Below are positions 33,217 through 44,485 of a stretch of 64,000 bases of DNA, piece by piece. This stretch comes from Symsagittifera roscoffensis (taxonomy: Eukaryota > Xenacoelomorpha > Acoela > Convolutidae), in the NCBI RefSeq assembly GCF_963678635.1, contig NC_087071.1:29934141-29998140 (forward strand), given 5' to 3'. The notes beneath the pieces are model-generated. The model was not told the origin of the DNA and ran no database searches. It saw only the letters and a list, made by a program, of their open reading frames with translations. Each line of letters opens with the position of its first letter. Within the stretch, counting starts at the first letter, position 1. Position numbers and translations under genes: made by a program.

Positions 33217-34342
33217 AAGAAAGAGCATACCCGAAACAAGTGATTCGAGAAAGTAATGTTCAGAGATACGGTGGATTGAAGGCGGTTAAGAAAGACGAGA
33301 CCATCTTTGCGGTGTATGACAAAGCAGAAATGAGGAAGGCAAAGATTATGATAGTCGCGAACTCAGACTTCGTATATACTCTAAGTCTCTGTTTTGGCTT
33401 GATGTCATAGTGTTGGCAGCGGTCGACCTGGACCTGATGCAGTCGGTGTCAATGGCAATCGAGGTACAACGACAGACGGAAACGAACCCAATCACAATCG
33501 TATTTGCTGGCATGAATGACCATCTACCTAGAAAGGGTTTCCTGAGCAGACTCAGAGAGCCTAAGACAGCCAAAGGCGCTGTATGGCCAGCTTAAAAGGA
33601 TATCCTCGCGTCAATGGGTGAAGTAGTGGACACCCTGAAAGAAGGTGCCTTCACCAAGATAACACCGAGAGCCGTGTTTGCACTGTATCCGGGATATGTA
33701 CATCTCCCGGATGGACTGAAATTTGTGTATGCGATGGTGGCTTTGCCCTCGGAAGTGAAATATGATGTGATCATACCTGCCCCAAATCGCGGAAAAGAGA
33801 TGGAGAACCTAAATCCACTTAGGGTGGAATTACCTGCGGTGTGGTCTGACATCTCGAATGCGATGCCAGTGTTAGACGAAGTACTGGGGTTAGAATTGTC
33901 CAACTTCAGCCGAAAACTCAAACTGAAACCAGGAATTGACGATGACCATCGAGTGATCGTAGCGATGTCAAACAATTTATGGTTCCGAGGAATGGAAAAA
34001 AAGGAGGAAGTAGAGAGAAGGAAGAATTCCAAGGAGACCAGAGCTCACTTGGAAGCGATGGTTTTGAGAACGAAACCAGAGGCTAACAAATGGCTGCACT
34101 TGACCCCTCGGATAGCCGCGTTGGGTGCGGATGCTTTCGAGCGAGGCCCAGTGATGATCAGGAAAATCCATGCCTACCTAGTGAAAGAGGTAAACTTGGC
34201 TGAAAATGCTGAAGAGAAGTCAGCCAAATTCGTGAACAGAGTGTTTCAAGTAACCCTGGAAGCTTTCTGGACACAGAATGTTAAGGGAGAAGAAGGCTTT
34301 GACCGGACGGACAGCATGCTGGAAGGGTCAGGAGCCGGATAG
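33213..34342 (+). pseudogene. Conserved downstream block B (SGNH-like pattern), element 1
   Basis: Frames at 33213-33410, 33410-33595 and 33614-34342 align along their length with element 2 (51380-50130). Landmarks: IFAVYDKAEMRKAKIMIVANSDF; TIVFAGMNDHLPRKGF; ALYPGYVHLPDGLKFVYAM; PAPNRG; PAVWSDISNAM; LGLELSNFSRKLKLKPGIDDDHRVI; NNLWFRGME. The order of ANSDF/AGSDF and AGMNDHL is reminiscent of SGNH blocks I and III, but I cannot place a catalytic His. The largest piece, 242 codons, is uninterrupted. Function unknown. Confidence 0.6.
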
Positions 34343-35290
34343 ATCGCGTCCTTCTTGGCGAAAATTTATCCATTGTTTTCTCGATATCTGATAAAGGAAT
34401 TCCTCCAAGCAGTCATAGAAGTATCGATCCTTGAAATACTAGCCCTGTTCGTGACGTTTGGAGCAGAGAACATCGTGAGATGGACTTCTGAAGTTTATTG
34501 CAATAACACATGGAAACTTGGGAGGACTGATGAATTTGACACGCTATCCGGAGCAGATGAGGGAGAACGTGAGGAAATTCGACGTGAAGCGATCCACGGA
34601 TTCCTGGAACAAGATAAGATATTTGCGATATACTCTCATCCAGTACCTCCTGCAGCAGAATCACTTTTGCACAGAAGAGGATGAAATTATTCAGAGAGAG
34701 GAAGACGTGCGACGTCAATCTGGGGGCATGCCCCGGCTAGCTGACCTGAGCTTAGCTATGAGGACCGATCCCTTAGCATTGATCAGAGGAGCCACGGAGT
34801 TCGTGACAGTGATATACGGTCAAGCAGTCACGTTTGCGTTCCCTGACGTTAAGGTGGAGGCTTACAGGAGGTCGGTGTTGCACCTAAACCTCATATCAGC
34901 AGTGGACGAAAGTACACTTATTTGGTGCGAACAACACGCACTAGGAGAATTGATGAGTGAGGACTTGTTATTCGCGAAGATATCAGAGCCGGAGATGACC
35001 GTCATAAACTTCGATGCTCACTTCTGTGACAGGATGGGAGAAGTGGACAGAGGGCACATTAATGTATTCCCGAAGCTCTGGAATCTGAGACCGCAGGACA
35101 AAACAAACGGCGAAGTTACAATAATTCCTCGACTGAAAGCAGCGTACCACAAATTGAGAGAAGAAACTAAGAGCTGGGGTGACTACAAGAGGCTGCCAGA
35201 AGAGATCCCGGTATTCCCTTTGATTAGAAGGATTATGCTTGGAGTCGATTCCGTTTACAAACCCCTAGGTTAAGAGCCTTTGAGACCGAT
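34343..35290 (+). pseudogene. Conserved downstream block C, element 1
   Basis: Two overlapping frames (34355-34684 and 34518-35273, the second 251 codons long) align with residues about 330-610 of the 610-residue ORF of element 2. Shared landmarks: a YLLQQNHFCTEE or YLLMQNRHLTGE segment; GGMPRLADLSLAMRTD against GGMPLLTDLCLAMRSD; TVIYGQAVTFAFPD against TCIYGPAVTYAFPD; TLIWCEQHAL against TLIWCQQEVL; and FPKLWNL against YPKFWNL. The strong conservation between diverged copies suggests a folded, selected domain. I recognise no known family. Confidence 0.65.
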
Positions 35291-36097
35291 GAGACGAGGG
35301 TACCGAAATTCTCCGAGATGATGGACCCGTATTTTGTGGGCAGAAAAGCCGCAGTGCTGCAGTATACGCAGTTTGCTTACACGGATGAATCAACGAGGAG
35401 ACGAATGAACAATACAGAGACTCCGAAGCCTGGGAAGTTTGACTAGGACTGGACGAAACTGGATCTGGTGCCTATGATCATGAGAGGCAAGGCTGAATGA
35501 CCAGAAATCTCCCTAATATTAACGAGTGTAAGACCAGGGTTAACGGTGAGAGGAACCCTACAGACTAGAACCATGCTAGCCCCCTTCGGCTATGAAGAAG
35601 TCAAGGTAGTTCACAAGAGGAGGAAGATCAGTCAGCTGGTAGACTCTTGGAACCGAAGTTTCCTGATGAGGCAATGGATGAAAAGCAAGGGCCCTCAAGT
35701 TCAGGAAAGAATCCAGACAAGACGATTGGCAGAAAGGAAGCCTTTGATCGGAAAACCTATGCAACAGGATCGCGATCAAGCCGAGGGAGAGGACGATAAA
35801 GCTTCGACAGGAGGGATGTCCAGCCTGGACTTCAATTTCCTCAGCAATTTTGAAAACGACACGGACACGTTGGAAGCGACGACTGAGCCGGCAGACGAGG
35901 GAACTTCTACGTTGGAATCCCCGTCGGCCTTCATGGGAACGGATCGGAACTTGCCGGAGAGAAGCTCTCCGAGTAATTCTAAATACACCGAACAAAAACT
36001 TTTGATGGAATCACCAAGGAGAAGAAGAATAGAAGGCACTTGGGAACGTTGCATAGAGACCATGAAAATAGGACGGGATGCAAAATGGACAGAGTGA
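35291..36097 (+). pseudogene. Downstream block D and low-complexity tail, element 1
   Basis: Degraded frames continue block C (KFSEMMDPYFVGRKAAVLQYT matches the DGWDPLFIGYTAAIYFHT part of element 2), followed by an open frame at 35546-36097. That frame has KVVHKRRKISQLVDSW and then an Asp/Glu/Ser/Thr-rich disordered tail with STLESPSAFMG and a basic SPRRRRIEGTW end. No family recognised. Two or more stops lie in the first part. Confidence 0.5.
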
Positions 36098-36938
36098 CTT
36101 CATGGAAGAGGTCTGGACAGTAGTTCAGAGCTACGGAACCCAGTCTATTTTGAAAATAGGTCTCAACCGACCACTAATGCGGGAAGTTCTTGACAAACTT
36201 GACCAGTGTGAAGGGAGATTGAGCAAGTTGCTGATCGACTCGGCCACTGACGAAAGTGAGGCAAACTCTCCTATAAAGATGACGCCGCAAGAAGACAAGG
36301 AAGAAGTGGTATATCTGTCAAGAATCCGAAAGGGAACGATGCGATTGAAAGTGGTGATTGACAGGATCAACGAAACGAAAATGAAACTGGGCAGCAAAGT
36401 GACATTGAGGAAAGCTAGAAAAACAAAAGTGGATTCCGAAATCTCGATGAAATCTGTCAACCCAGCCAAAAGAAAACGCGTCGAAGGAGCCATAGACTTG
36501 GGACTGGGTGATGATCGATTGCCTGGCACAGACAGGATGTTGACTGACGTAGCGATGGTGTCACCCATTCTCATGGCAGGAATAAAATCAGCCAATTACA
36601 AAACCAGGAGGAGAATCCGCACTCTGACTGGAGCGACGTTAGAAATGGAGATACTTAGCCAATGCGGAGAGAGTACCCTTGAAGATTCCAAACCGTCTCC
36701 CATGAATCACGGAAAAGGAAGCGTCGTAGGACAGCTAGTCCCAGTGGAATATAACCGACTGACAGTATCGGAAACTGTATCGATTGATGAACCCGCCGGT
36801 GGATACCTGGAGATATTGGAATACAGAAACTCGGCCAGAGGACATTTAATTGCACAGGAAGACAAAAGTGCTATGGAAGGTTATCGGGAGACGATGATGC
36901 AAGGCACCACCCTGAAACAGAAGACTATCGATTTATGA
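36078..36938 (+). pseudogene. Downstream block E with KRKR patch, element 1
   Basis: An intact 286-codon frame. It begins with a helical segment (WTVVQSYGTQSILKIGLNRP) matching element 2 (WDTVVKFGEPVLMGTGLGEK). A basic patch NPAKRKRVEGAIDLGLG corresponds to RSRKRKRDVEGLG in element 2 and could be a nuclear localisation signal. The tail ends in TTLKQKTIDL. No domain is recognised. It follows block D with a 20-base overlap in another frame. Confidence 0.55.
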
Positions 36939-37560
36939 TAGAACAGATTTCAGTGCCAGCATTGAACATTTGTGTCAAGATGCTAAGAGAAGGCCATGAA
37001 CGAGCGAAAGCCTTGCTCTTGCTAGCACTTTAGACATCCATCAGAGCAAGCCGATGCGAGTTAAAATGAAGGAACCCGTGGAGCTGGAACCGACAAAAAA
37101 GAATGACAAAATAAGGAGACTCTCTAACAAGGAGATGAGGCTCTCGAAAGATTTTATGGGAGCACTGCCGAAATCCAGTGAATACTGTGGGCCGATCAGG
37201 AAGAAATCATACAGTTACGTATCCGGAACCATAGGGATGGCGTACAACCCTTTCCTAAATGAAGACATACGCGATTGCTTCGTTGATTACGAGCAAGCAG
37301 TGTTGCTAAGAGTCTGGACGTCAAGAATTGCAACAATGAGAAGCGCAGCTGGGACTAGTTTTAGAGGAAAAGGTGACATTCAGTGCCAAAATCTGACAAC
37401 CGAGTGGAGTTTGGATTGGGATTTTCGTAAAAATTGCTAAGAAAGAGTTTGATGGTAGTGTGGGAATTGATGAAACCATCGAGGTGTCCTATTCCTACCG
37501 CTGATTCGATATTGTGAGCGACACAAGAAGTGCAGATGGAATTGAATGCAGACTGTAACT
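36939..37560 (+). pseudogene. Downstream block F, element 1
   Basis: Broken frames, the clearest at 37054-37440, with KSYSYVSGTIGMAYNPFLNEDI. Element 2 has GEYQYVSGVMGMAYNPFLDSEA at the same place. The following EQAVLLRVWTSRIATM also matches (EVAELLKFWTEKIVEI). Unknown function; likely a surface or scaffold segment of the long downstream protein. Confidence 0.5.
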
Positions 37561-39045
37561 TACGTGACTTGAACAACATCTAGAATTTGATGACGACAGC
37601 CTCTAAGGGCAACGGGTAAGACAAAGTAGAGTTGCCTGGCTGGGGACCAGAGGACTGGGTCAAACCTGGTAGCTGTCTGGCAGAAGTCTGTGGACTGGAG
37701 GGTCACATCTGTGTAGGTCTTGATTGCGTTAAGACCCTGGAGAAACAACACAAGCAATTGACTATATTGTTTGGGAACATTGTGAAGAAAGCAAAAATGG
37801 AAACGGAATTGAATGCAGATTGCCATGGAGGAACAGAGCTGAATCATGTGACTGCAATAGAATTCTACAGTATGTTTGGTTCTTTAGAGTCACTATTGAA
37901 TCTAGAACAAAAACATGAGATGGTCACGACTATCAGTTTAGAAGTTTTTCCGGGAGTTTTGCAAACCAAGCAGAAATAGATTGGAAAATGGAGCAGCCGG
38001 CACAGTGAAACCTATCGTAGACCAATGGGAGCGAGATATTTAGCGGGATCAATTTTAGTTCCAATGTACAAGAGCAGATACTCAGTGCATTTTGTAGCGG
38101 TGGATGTGAAAAGTACGAGAACGATCGTTGATCAAGCCTTCTCAATGCCAAAATGCGTAAGATTAGCGAGAATGTCAGAAAAACTTTTTGAGTTACTGTG
38201 CAAAGTGTTCTCAGCAGTTCCGTAGAGAACCAAAGAGGAATTAGAATCGATACTGGGGAAAAAGTCATGGGATACGCCAGTGGGAACTTCAGTGATTTTG
38301 AAAGACAAAAGCAGAAAGGATCAACAGTCACGGATTACAATGCAGTAGATGAGAATGATGAAGTCCACCGAGTGATGATGGAAGTGAAATCACTACTGGA
38401 AGCTTCGGGAAAGCGTAATTGGAGGAGCATCATGTCAACACATGATGAGTTCCCCTGCCATTGCTTGCTACAAACATGGTGGTAGCCGCGCGTAGTAATC
38501 TGGTGTTGACCTGGGACTGTGGAGAGCTGCTCTCCATGGGTTTCCCAGATTCATCACAGCCCATGACGATATTGATAGTAGGAGTTATGATGGCGATACG
38601 ATGGCTGGTGTAAGCTCATGTAAGAGAGAACAATAGACAGGAAGCGCCGACGAAAGATCAGTTGCAGGAATCGGATTGTCTGAAAGACTTAGATCTTTTT
38701 GATACAATGTGCAGAATCTTGAACATTCCGATGGAAGCTAAAAAGATATGGGCCAGAAGACAACTGATGCCATGGTTTAGAGCCAACATGACTGCATGGT
38801 TGTACGAGTATGCCAAGAAACATATGTCGAAGCACAGCAGAGTGTACAGTGCGTATCAGCTGGACATTGGAGCAGGAGCTTTCAGGCAAGCTTTTGTAAC
38901 TCATCGGAATGCGGTAACCACCGCAGTGAAGAGAACTTCTAGGACAATTGAATGTGACGGACTGGAAAAAGAAGAGATGTTGAAGGAAGACTTGGAGAAA
39001 AACTTGACATTGTGCCTCCACAGCAGCTTCTGCCGAAACAGATAA
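37561..39045 (+). pseudogene. Cys-rich terminal module G, element 1
   Basis: Frames at 37632-37979, 38025-38225, 38198-38485 and 38662-39045 make one protein when read in order. The first part has WVKPGSCLAEVCGLEGHICVG, a Cys-rich motif that could bind zinc, followed by ECYAS/ADCHG and a helical part ending LEVFPGVLQTKQK. Next are KCVRLARMSEKLFELL, then EFPCHCLLQTWW (a second Cys/His cluster) and a final part with QLDIGAGAFRQAFVTHRNAVTT and LCLHSSFCRNR. The same order is found in element 2 and in the relic at 11560-12760, so this is the best-sampled domain of the module. No known family recognised. Confidence 0.65.
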
Positions 39046-39740
39046 ACTAACGTTGATCCTCGTTATGATGTTGATGAGAAACAAATCAACTAAGTTTGCA
39101 ATTGAAACTGAAAAGAAAACATTTAGTTGAGTTTTGAAGTTTAAGAATTTGTTGCAATTATAAAATTGCATTATGATTTTAGTTAGTGGCTTTAGGGACA
39201 CTTACTTTTTATTTAGAGAGGCATGAGCGGAGAACATATTGAAATATTCCAGCCTGCATGATTGATTTTAATCAACTAAGACGACTGATCACTTTGTGGT
39301 GACATGAAAGGCTTGGGTAATCTCTTGAAGAGGGAGATTATTTCGTTGTTCCTTCTAACCCCCGAGTTTCTTAATTGTAATATTCAGGACCAGTAACAAC
39401 TAAATTTCCGAAAAGAAGAAGCATAGGAGGAAAATTTTAGTTTGTTGGTTGGCAGGATCATTCTGCAACCCAACACCTTTTAAATCTAGGAGAAAAGGTT
39501 TTAAATGGGGACATGGACGTTGGAAGTCTAAAAAATTGTTTTATCTTAAGTTATATCCTCGAAAGTGCAGATTTTTGAAAGAATTTGAAAGGCTACAATA
39601 GTGTAGTATGATGGCATTTATATTCTGCGGTGAGTCGATGTAACGTGAGAAAAATGATTTCATGCGTTTTGTAAATTCTATTCGATAGCACTGTACCATT
39701 TTGATGAATAATACGACACTCAATGATGACATTGACCGGG
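39046..39740 (+). other. 3' untranslated part of element 1
   Basis: AT-rich sequence between the last coding relic and the polypurine tract. No coding character or repeat recognised. Confidence 0.45.
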
Positions 39741-39742
39741 CT

Positions 39743-39754
39743 GTCCGGGGAGTA
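39743..39754 (+). promoter_or_regulatory. Polypurine tract of element 1
   Basis: GTCCGGGGAGTA lies immediately before the TGTGACATTCGA start of the 3' LTR. Element 2 has the identical GTCCGGGGAGTA directly before its 3' LTR start (TGTGCC) on the other strand. Identity at this point, while the LTRs themselves differ, fits a conserved plus-strand priming site. Confidence 0.65.
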
Positions 39755-40143
39755 TGTGACATTCGATTACAATTTACGAGAATGCAGTTTCGCAATCGAA
39801 CTTTTATTTTTTAGAAAAAAGAACATCTATCCGGGAAGATTGATGGTTTAAATGAATTAGGGACGTTATTTGAACAATTGGACGAATCGGAGAAAGTTAG
39901 TTTTAACTGACATGCTATTTTTTAAAATTTTTGATTCGGACGTGAACGACACGTAACCTTTTTATCTTTCGCGGCGAAAACTGAAACGGCGAAAACACAA
40001 CAACAATAGTCGCAGTGGAAACAACAACGAAAAGATGACAACAGATTGAAATTGTAATTGGAGATTGTCAGGAGCCATTCCGAGTTGTAAGGGATGTGCC
40101 GCTACAATCGTTATAACGTAGAACCCGAGAAAAAGGAAGGGTG
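39755..40143 (+). repeat. 3' LTR of element 1 (visible part)
   Basis: Starts TGTGACATTCGA and follows the 5' LTR closely through AGTCGCAGTGGAAACAACAA and GTAGAACCCGAGAAAAAGGA. Similarity with the 5' LTR fades after GGAAGGGTG; the end is not certain. Several indels and many substitutions separate the two LTRs. Confidence 0.75.
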
Positions 40144-40884
40144 TTGGGACGGCGTGTCCAGCCTTCCGGAAAGAAATAGGAGTACTATTTCCCCGGATTC
40201 CAGAGTCCGGAGGGGTCTCGGGCTCAGAACTCAAACTGTTTTACATAAACTTTTAGCTTCCTGGTCATGCCCTTAGTTGAACTTAATTAACATCCAGATT
40301 CATTTTCAGAGAATGAGAAGCTAGGAGTGAGGGAAAGGGTTGATCCATCTTCGGTGGAGATGATGATTTTCATCTACTGAACCGAAACAAAAGTAATATA
40401 ATAAATAGTAATAGCCTTGTTTTTAGGAGTGACCTCGTGGTCTGGGGATACTGAGACCCAGCCATGAGTTCACTATTTTTGCATAAAATTAAGTTAGTTT
40501 GAGCGTTCTGGTCGAAGCCGGAAAGCAGTAACGTTTTGTCGACCCGATGTTAGGAAAACCACCAAAAAAATGGCTTCGGCAGAGACGTTGAAAAGCATGT
40601 AGAGCTGTGTTTAGACGCTGGCCGTTATTTTTAGAAGCTAGCTTTAAGTTCTGTCTAGTTGTACTTCCGGGCATATGTTACATTTTACCACCTCAGTGTT
40701 TTTATTCTTCCTTTCTTCCTCTGCTTTTGCAGAGAATTAACTGCATGTAGTTTTTACTTCTAGCCTCTTTCACTTGTCTGCTGATTGATGTTTTTAAAAT
40801 TTTATCCAGTTTATAACCATTTTTATTCCACAACAAAATTATCAAACATTCTTCAACAATAGTATCAATTTTCACCAACACATA
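40144..40884. other. Sequence between element 1 and RT copy B, nothing recognised
   Basis: Contains one GTCCGGAGGGGTC motif near 40205, similar to the leader minisatellite, so part of it may still be LTR. The rest shows no gene, RNA or repeat that I recognise. Confidence 0.4.
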
Positions 40885-42613
40885 TCAAAGACACTAGCCA
40901 AAATCGCACAGGAAATATCAAAAGAAATACCAAGTCATGAGCTTCTTGGACCATATAATGCCTGTTGACTAATTCCACTTGATAAAAATCCAGGAGTTAG
41001 GCCAATTGGCATTGGCGAAGTCATCCGCAGAATAATAGGTAGAACGATCACAAAGTGCTTAAAAAGCAAGTTTATGGTACTCGCATCGAATTACCAACTA
41101 TGCCTAGGCCAAAAATGTGGCATCGAACATGCAACTCATACGCTTAGGAAGCAATACGAGAAAACTGATAGACCCAGAACATGCAATTAACACTTTAAAT
41201 CGGAACGAGGTTTTAAAAAACATTGCAAGTGTCTGCCCCTCTATACTACCCTCTACACAGAACTCATACTCTAATCCATCCAAACTCTTCGTAAATTAAA
41301 AAAATCCTATCTAGAGAAGGAACCACACAAGGAGACCCATTAGCAATGGCAATGTACGGGCTAGCCACTTTGTCTTTGAGAAAATTATTCAACGACAACA
41401 GCCTAACACAGAAATGGTATGCAAACAAGGGGAAAATTGAAAAGCCTGCGAAGAATTGTTGACAACATTATCAAACACGGAAAAGGTTTTGCGTATCATG
41501 TAAATGCATCAAAAACCAGCTCATTGTTAAAGATGAAAAAATAATGAGGCGATAAAAGTATTGAAAACTACAGAAATTGAAACGAAAAAGGGGTCAGAGT
41601 ACTTGCCTCTGTCATAGATCCGAGAATGATTGAAAACATTTCTTAGAAATGCTGTTGGAAGAACATAACAAAATACTGAAAAAACCTGCAAAATACTGGC
41701 AAGATCGCGAAAACATCACCACAAAACGTGTACTCCTGTTACACCAAAGGAAATCAAGAAAATTATAATTTTTAGCTAAAACTACCCCCAATAACACAGA
41801 AAACATGCAAGCTTGCGAGAAGATACTGCAGGAAAATTTTTTCCAAAAGTATTTAGTAAAGATAATATTAGCCATCAATTAAGAGACATCGTTTTTTGGC
41901 CACCAGAAACGTGGTCTAAATATCAAGCTTACTTCTGACAATGAATTTCTAGAAATGTCAATTGAAACATCCCCAGTCTTAGATTTAGACTTAAAACTGA
42001 AAAAACCGTGAAATAATATTTCTCAGATATGGCCGGGAACCAACCAACATTCCTCGCACATGTGCATGGAGTCAATCTTTCGACCTTACCCTTGCCCTTC
42101 ACTGTGCGAAGTGTGGATACACCCACATGAGGCATGACGAAATCAGAGATATGTTCGCCAACCTCATGAGCGAGATTTGCTTTGATGTTGAAAAGGAGCC
42201 GAAACTTCAGTCGTTGCAAGGCGAAAGCTTTGTCAACAATTCAACCAGAACTGATGAAGCCGCTCGACTAGATGTTAAAGCAAAGTGATTGTGAGACCTT
42301 CTTTGATGTCAAAGTCTTCAACCCGCACGCAAAATCTTCACGAAGATTACTGAAAGACATCTATTAGTAACAAGAATCACTAAAAAGTTCTACAAGTCGA
42401 ACAGTGCAGCTTTTGCCCAATTATTTTTGGCTGCACTGGTGCTGCTGTGCCAGCAGCGACACGGACAATGAGCGCATAGCTTAAAAACTTGGTAAAAAAG
42501 GCAAGAAAGCTACTCAGAAACAATAAACTATATAAGAACTAAGATGAGCTTCGCGCTGCTCGAAGCGCTATCCCTGCGGGAGTGCAGATCAGTGCGTAAG
42601 ACGCTATTCATAG
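40885..42613 (+). pseudogene. Non-LTR-like RT element, copy B (5'-truncated)
   Basis: Starts at the LAKIAQEISKEIPSHELLGPY region and follows copy A for about 1.5 kb with roughly similar [43 protein letters not shown]-like block near 41320-41370, KWYANK at the catalytic site, and the Cys/His segment near 42060-42110. It lacks the SINE and continues further than copy A, through FFDVKVFNPHAKS, to a tail with INYIRTKMSFALLEALSL near 42520-42590. Many stops and deletions. It is interrupted at 42614 by the end of the hAT element. Confidence 0.65.
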
Positions 42614-42730
42614 CAGGGAGCACGATACTATATCGATAGTATCGTTCGATACATCGATATATCGATACTCGGTACCGATACTTTTTTTTGTCTCCGATAC
42701 TTCGATACTGATACCGATACTCGATCTGGA
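42614..42730 (+). repeat. hAT left terminal and subterminal repeats
   Basis: CAGGG start followed by many short palindromic ATCGATA units, for example ACTATATCGATAGTATCG and TACATCGATATATCGATA. Subterminal arrays like this are the usual transposase binding sites in hAT elements. The role here is inferred from that pattern. Confidence 0.6.
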
Positions 42731-42929
42731 TTTATCGCAATTTTTGATAGAAACGATACTTGAAATTTTAAATTCCAATACTTTGTCAGTTTTCACCTTA
42801 ATTTCGATCACCTTAAATTTTCGCGTTCACGGAGCGCTCTATCTTCTTTTGATTTCTTTGATTGATTTTTTAGAAGTCAGTTTTAAACTTGCTGTTTTTA
42901 TTTTGGTGATAACTGTGTGATAATGGATT

Positions 42930-43577
42930 ATGGATGACACTGATACTAACATTGACGAAACTTTGCCAGGCGATGACTCGGATATCGAGAATTTGGATAA
43001 TTCAATAATTGCCAATGTGGACTGCGACTGGAGACTTCCACAGAAACAGACCGAAGTGACGAAGCGGTATTTTGTGGAATATGTCAACGGCCGGAAGACG
43101 ACAGGGCGAAAATGCAAAGACTGCGGACAAACAGAAGAAAGTTCTGGTAACACATCCATTCTGCGAAAACACACCGCTGTTTGTAAAAAACGGTTGCTGG
43201 CTAGTCAAAATCAGATTCCATTCAAGGTAGGGAAGGTTGAAAAACGAGGATTTGATACAATGGCTAAACTGGTGTACATTGATAACTTCCCAATAACAAA
43301 GGTCGTCAACTCGCCGAGACTCCAGCTCATGTATCGACAACTGAACTACGACAAACCTACTTATCAATCTCTTGACAACTACATCGAAGGCAAGTACCAC
43401 GAAGCAATCAAAAAGTTTCGTGAAATTTTCACTGCGCGGTCGAAGTCCGATTTGCTGTGCATAACGTTTGATAAATGGTCTGCAATTGACAATCATGAAT
43501 ATATTGGATTATATTTGTAATTCAAGTCTAAAAATTTTTGTCTGGGGCTAATTATCTATGACGGCGTGTGTGGTTCT
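42930..43577 (+). pseudogene. hAT transposase, N-terminal part (BED finger)
   Basis: From ATG at 42930. The acidic N-terminus is followed by a BED-type zinc finger: KCKDCGQTEESSG...LRKHTAVC (Cys-x2-Cys then His-x4-Cys). Next come a FPITKVVNSPRLQLMYRQL segment and LCITFDKWSAIDNHEYIGLYL, the usual T-D-W-S/T---Y-G block of hAT transposases carrying the first catalytic Asp. A TAA at 43518-43520 ends the frame; beyond it the same frame reads on as FKSKNFCLGLIIYDGVCGS to the insertion point at 43577. Start choice: the upstream ATG at 42923 hits a stop at once. Confidence 0.75.
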
Positions 43578-44473
43578 TGTAACAGTCGCCTACTTCGGTC
43601 ACATATGAGGCTTAAGAAAAATAGGCCCTATAACCATTGGCTCAAGAGTCAGGGACACTATCTCTTGTGTTTTTCTACCTCAAGAACGGTCGGAGCCAAT
43701 TCGGTTCGCTTGCGACATGAGACTAGAACCCGTTACAGCTTAAAGGCTACTACCAAAATATCCCCCCACTCTAGAAAATAAGAACGTCCCCATACTTAGG
43801 TCTCAAGATACCCAAAATACACGAACGCCGTTAAAAACAGGGTCGGAACAATCCGTTAAGTTACTTTTTATTGGACAGTGGAACTTTGATCCATTTCAGA
43901 TGGATCAACCTAAAACTCGCCCTATCTCAACATAACAATCATAAAACACACTCGAGAAAACTAAATTTGGAACTCACATGTCGACGCACTCGAGTATAAG
44001 GAGTAATTAAATTGATGAGCAACTCGAGTATTAGATAAGATAACTTGATAAGTTCAATACTAATCAGTTTTAACAAAGGAAATAAGTTTAGACTCTAGAA
44101 TTGAAGTTTTAGTCTGAACCATTGGGACACTCCAGCTGTCCACCTTTCCGTTGAAGGTTCACTCTGGTTCAGTTCGAATAATTGCACTCTTCTCTCGTGA
44201 TTATCTCGCCTCCTATTTCAGGATAAGACGGCTCTACTCGTGTCTCATTTTGTAACTGGAAATTGCGAATAGCAATTTCCTGCTGTTTTCTTAAGTATTT
44301 TCCCGCAATTGTAAATTCGGTCGTTCTGATTTTTTCATTTTTGTTTTCAGTTGTTGCGAGAAAACTGAGCATGACAGGCTCCGTTCGAAATTTTGAAAAA
44401 TAAAACTTCACTCCAAAATCACGTATTTTCGTGTCCCTCAAGGTCAAACTTCCAGATATGACCGACTGGCACA
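43578..44473 (-). repeat. 3' LTR of element 2
   Basis: In element orientation it starts TGTGCCAGTCGGTCATATCT and ends CGACTGTTACA. A complement of AATAAA (TTTTTATTGG) lies at 43865-43874, a possible polyadenylation signal. Differences from the 5' LTR are few, by eye about eight substitutions, for example GGTCTCAAG here against GGTCTCGAG. Confidence 0.85.
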
Positions 44474-44485
44474 TACTCCCCGGAC
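44474..44485 (-). promoter_or_regulatory. Polypurine tract of element 2
   Basis: On the minus strand GTCCGGGGAGTA ends exactly at the LTR start TGTGCC. The identical 12-mer precedes the 3' LTR of element 1. Confidence 0.65.

Larger units (their letters stand above)
20747..40143 (+). mobile_element. Giant Ty3-like LTR retrotransposon, element 1 (old copy)
   Basis: Direct repeats at 20747-21120 and 39755-40143 both begin TGTGACATTCGA. Between them on the plus strand come gag N-terminus, protease, RT, RNase H, integrase, a macrodomain, an SGNH hydrolase and about 6 kb of further coding relics, then a polypurine tract. The gene order PR-RT-RH-IN and the GPF-type integrase end place it with Ty3/gypsy elements. 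At about 19.4 kb it is very long for the family. All ORFs contain stops or frameshifts and the LTRs are strongly diverged, so it is old and inactive. The capsid and zinc-knuckle part of gag is missing. Confidence 0.85.
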
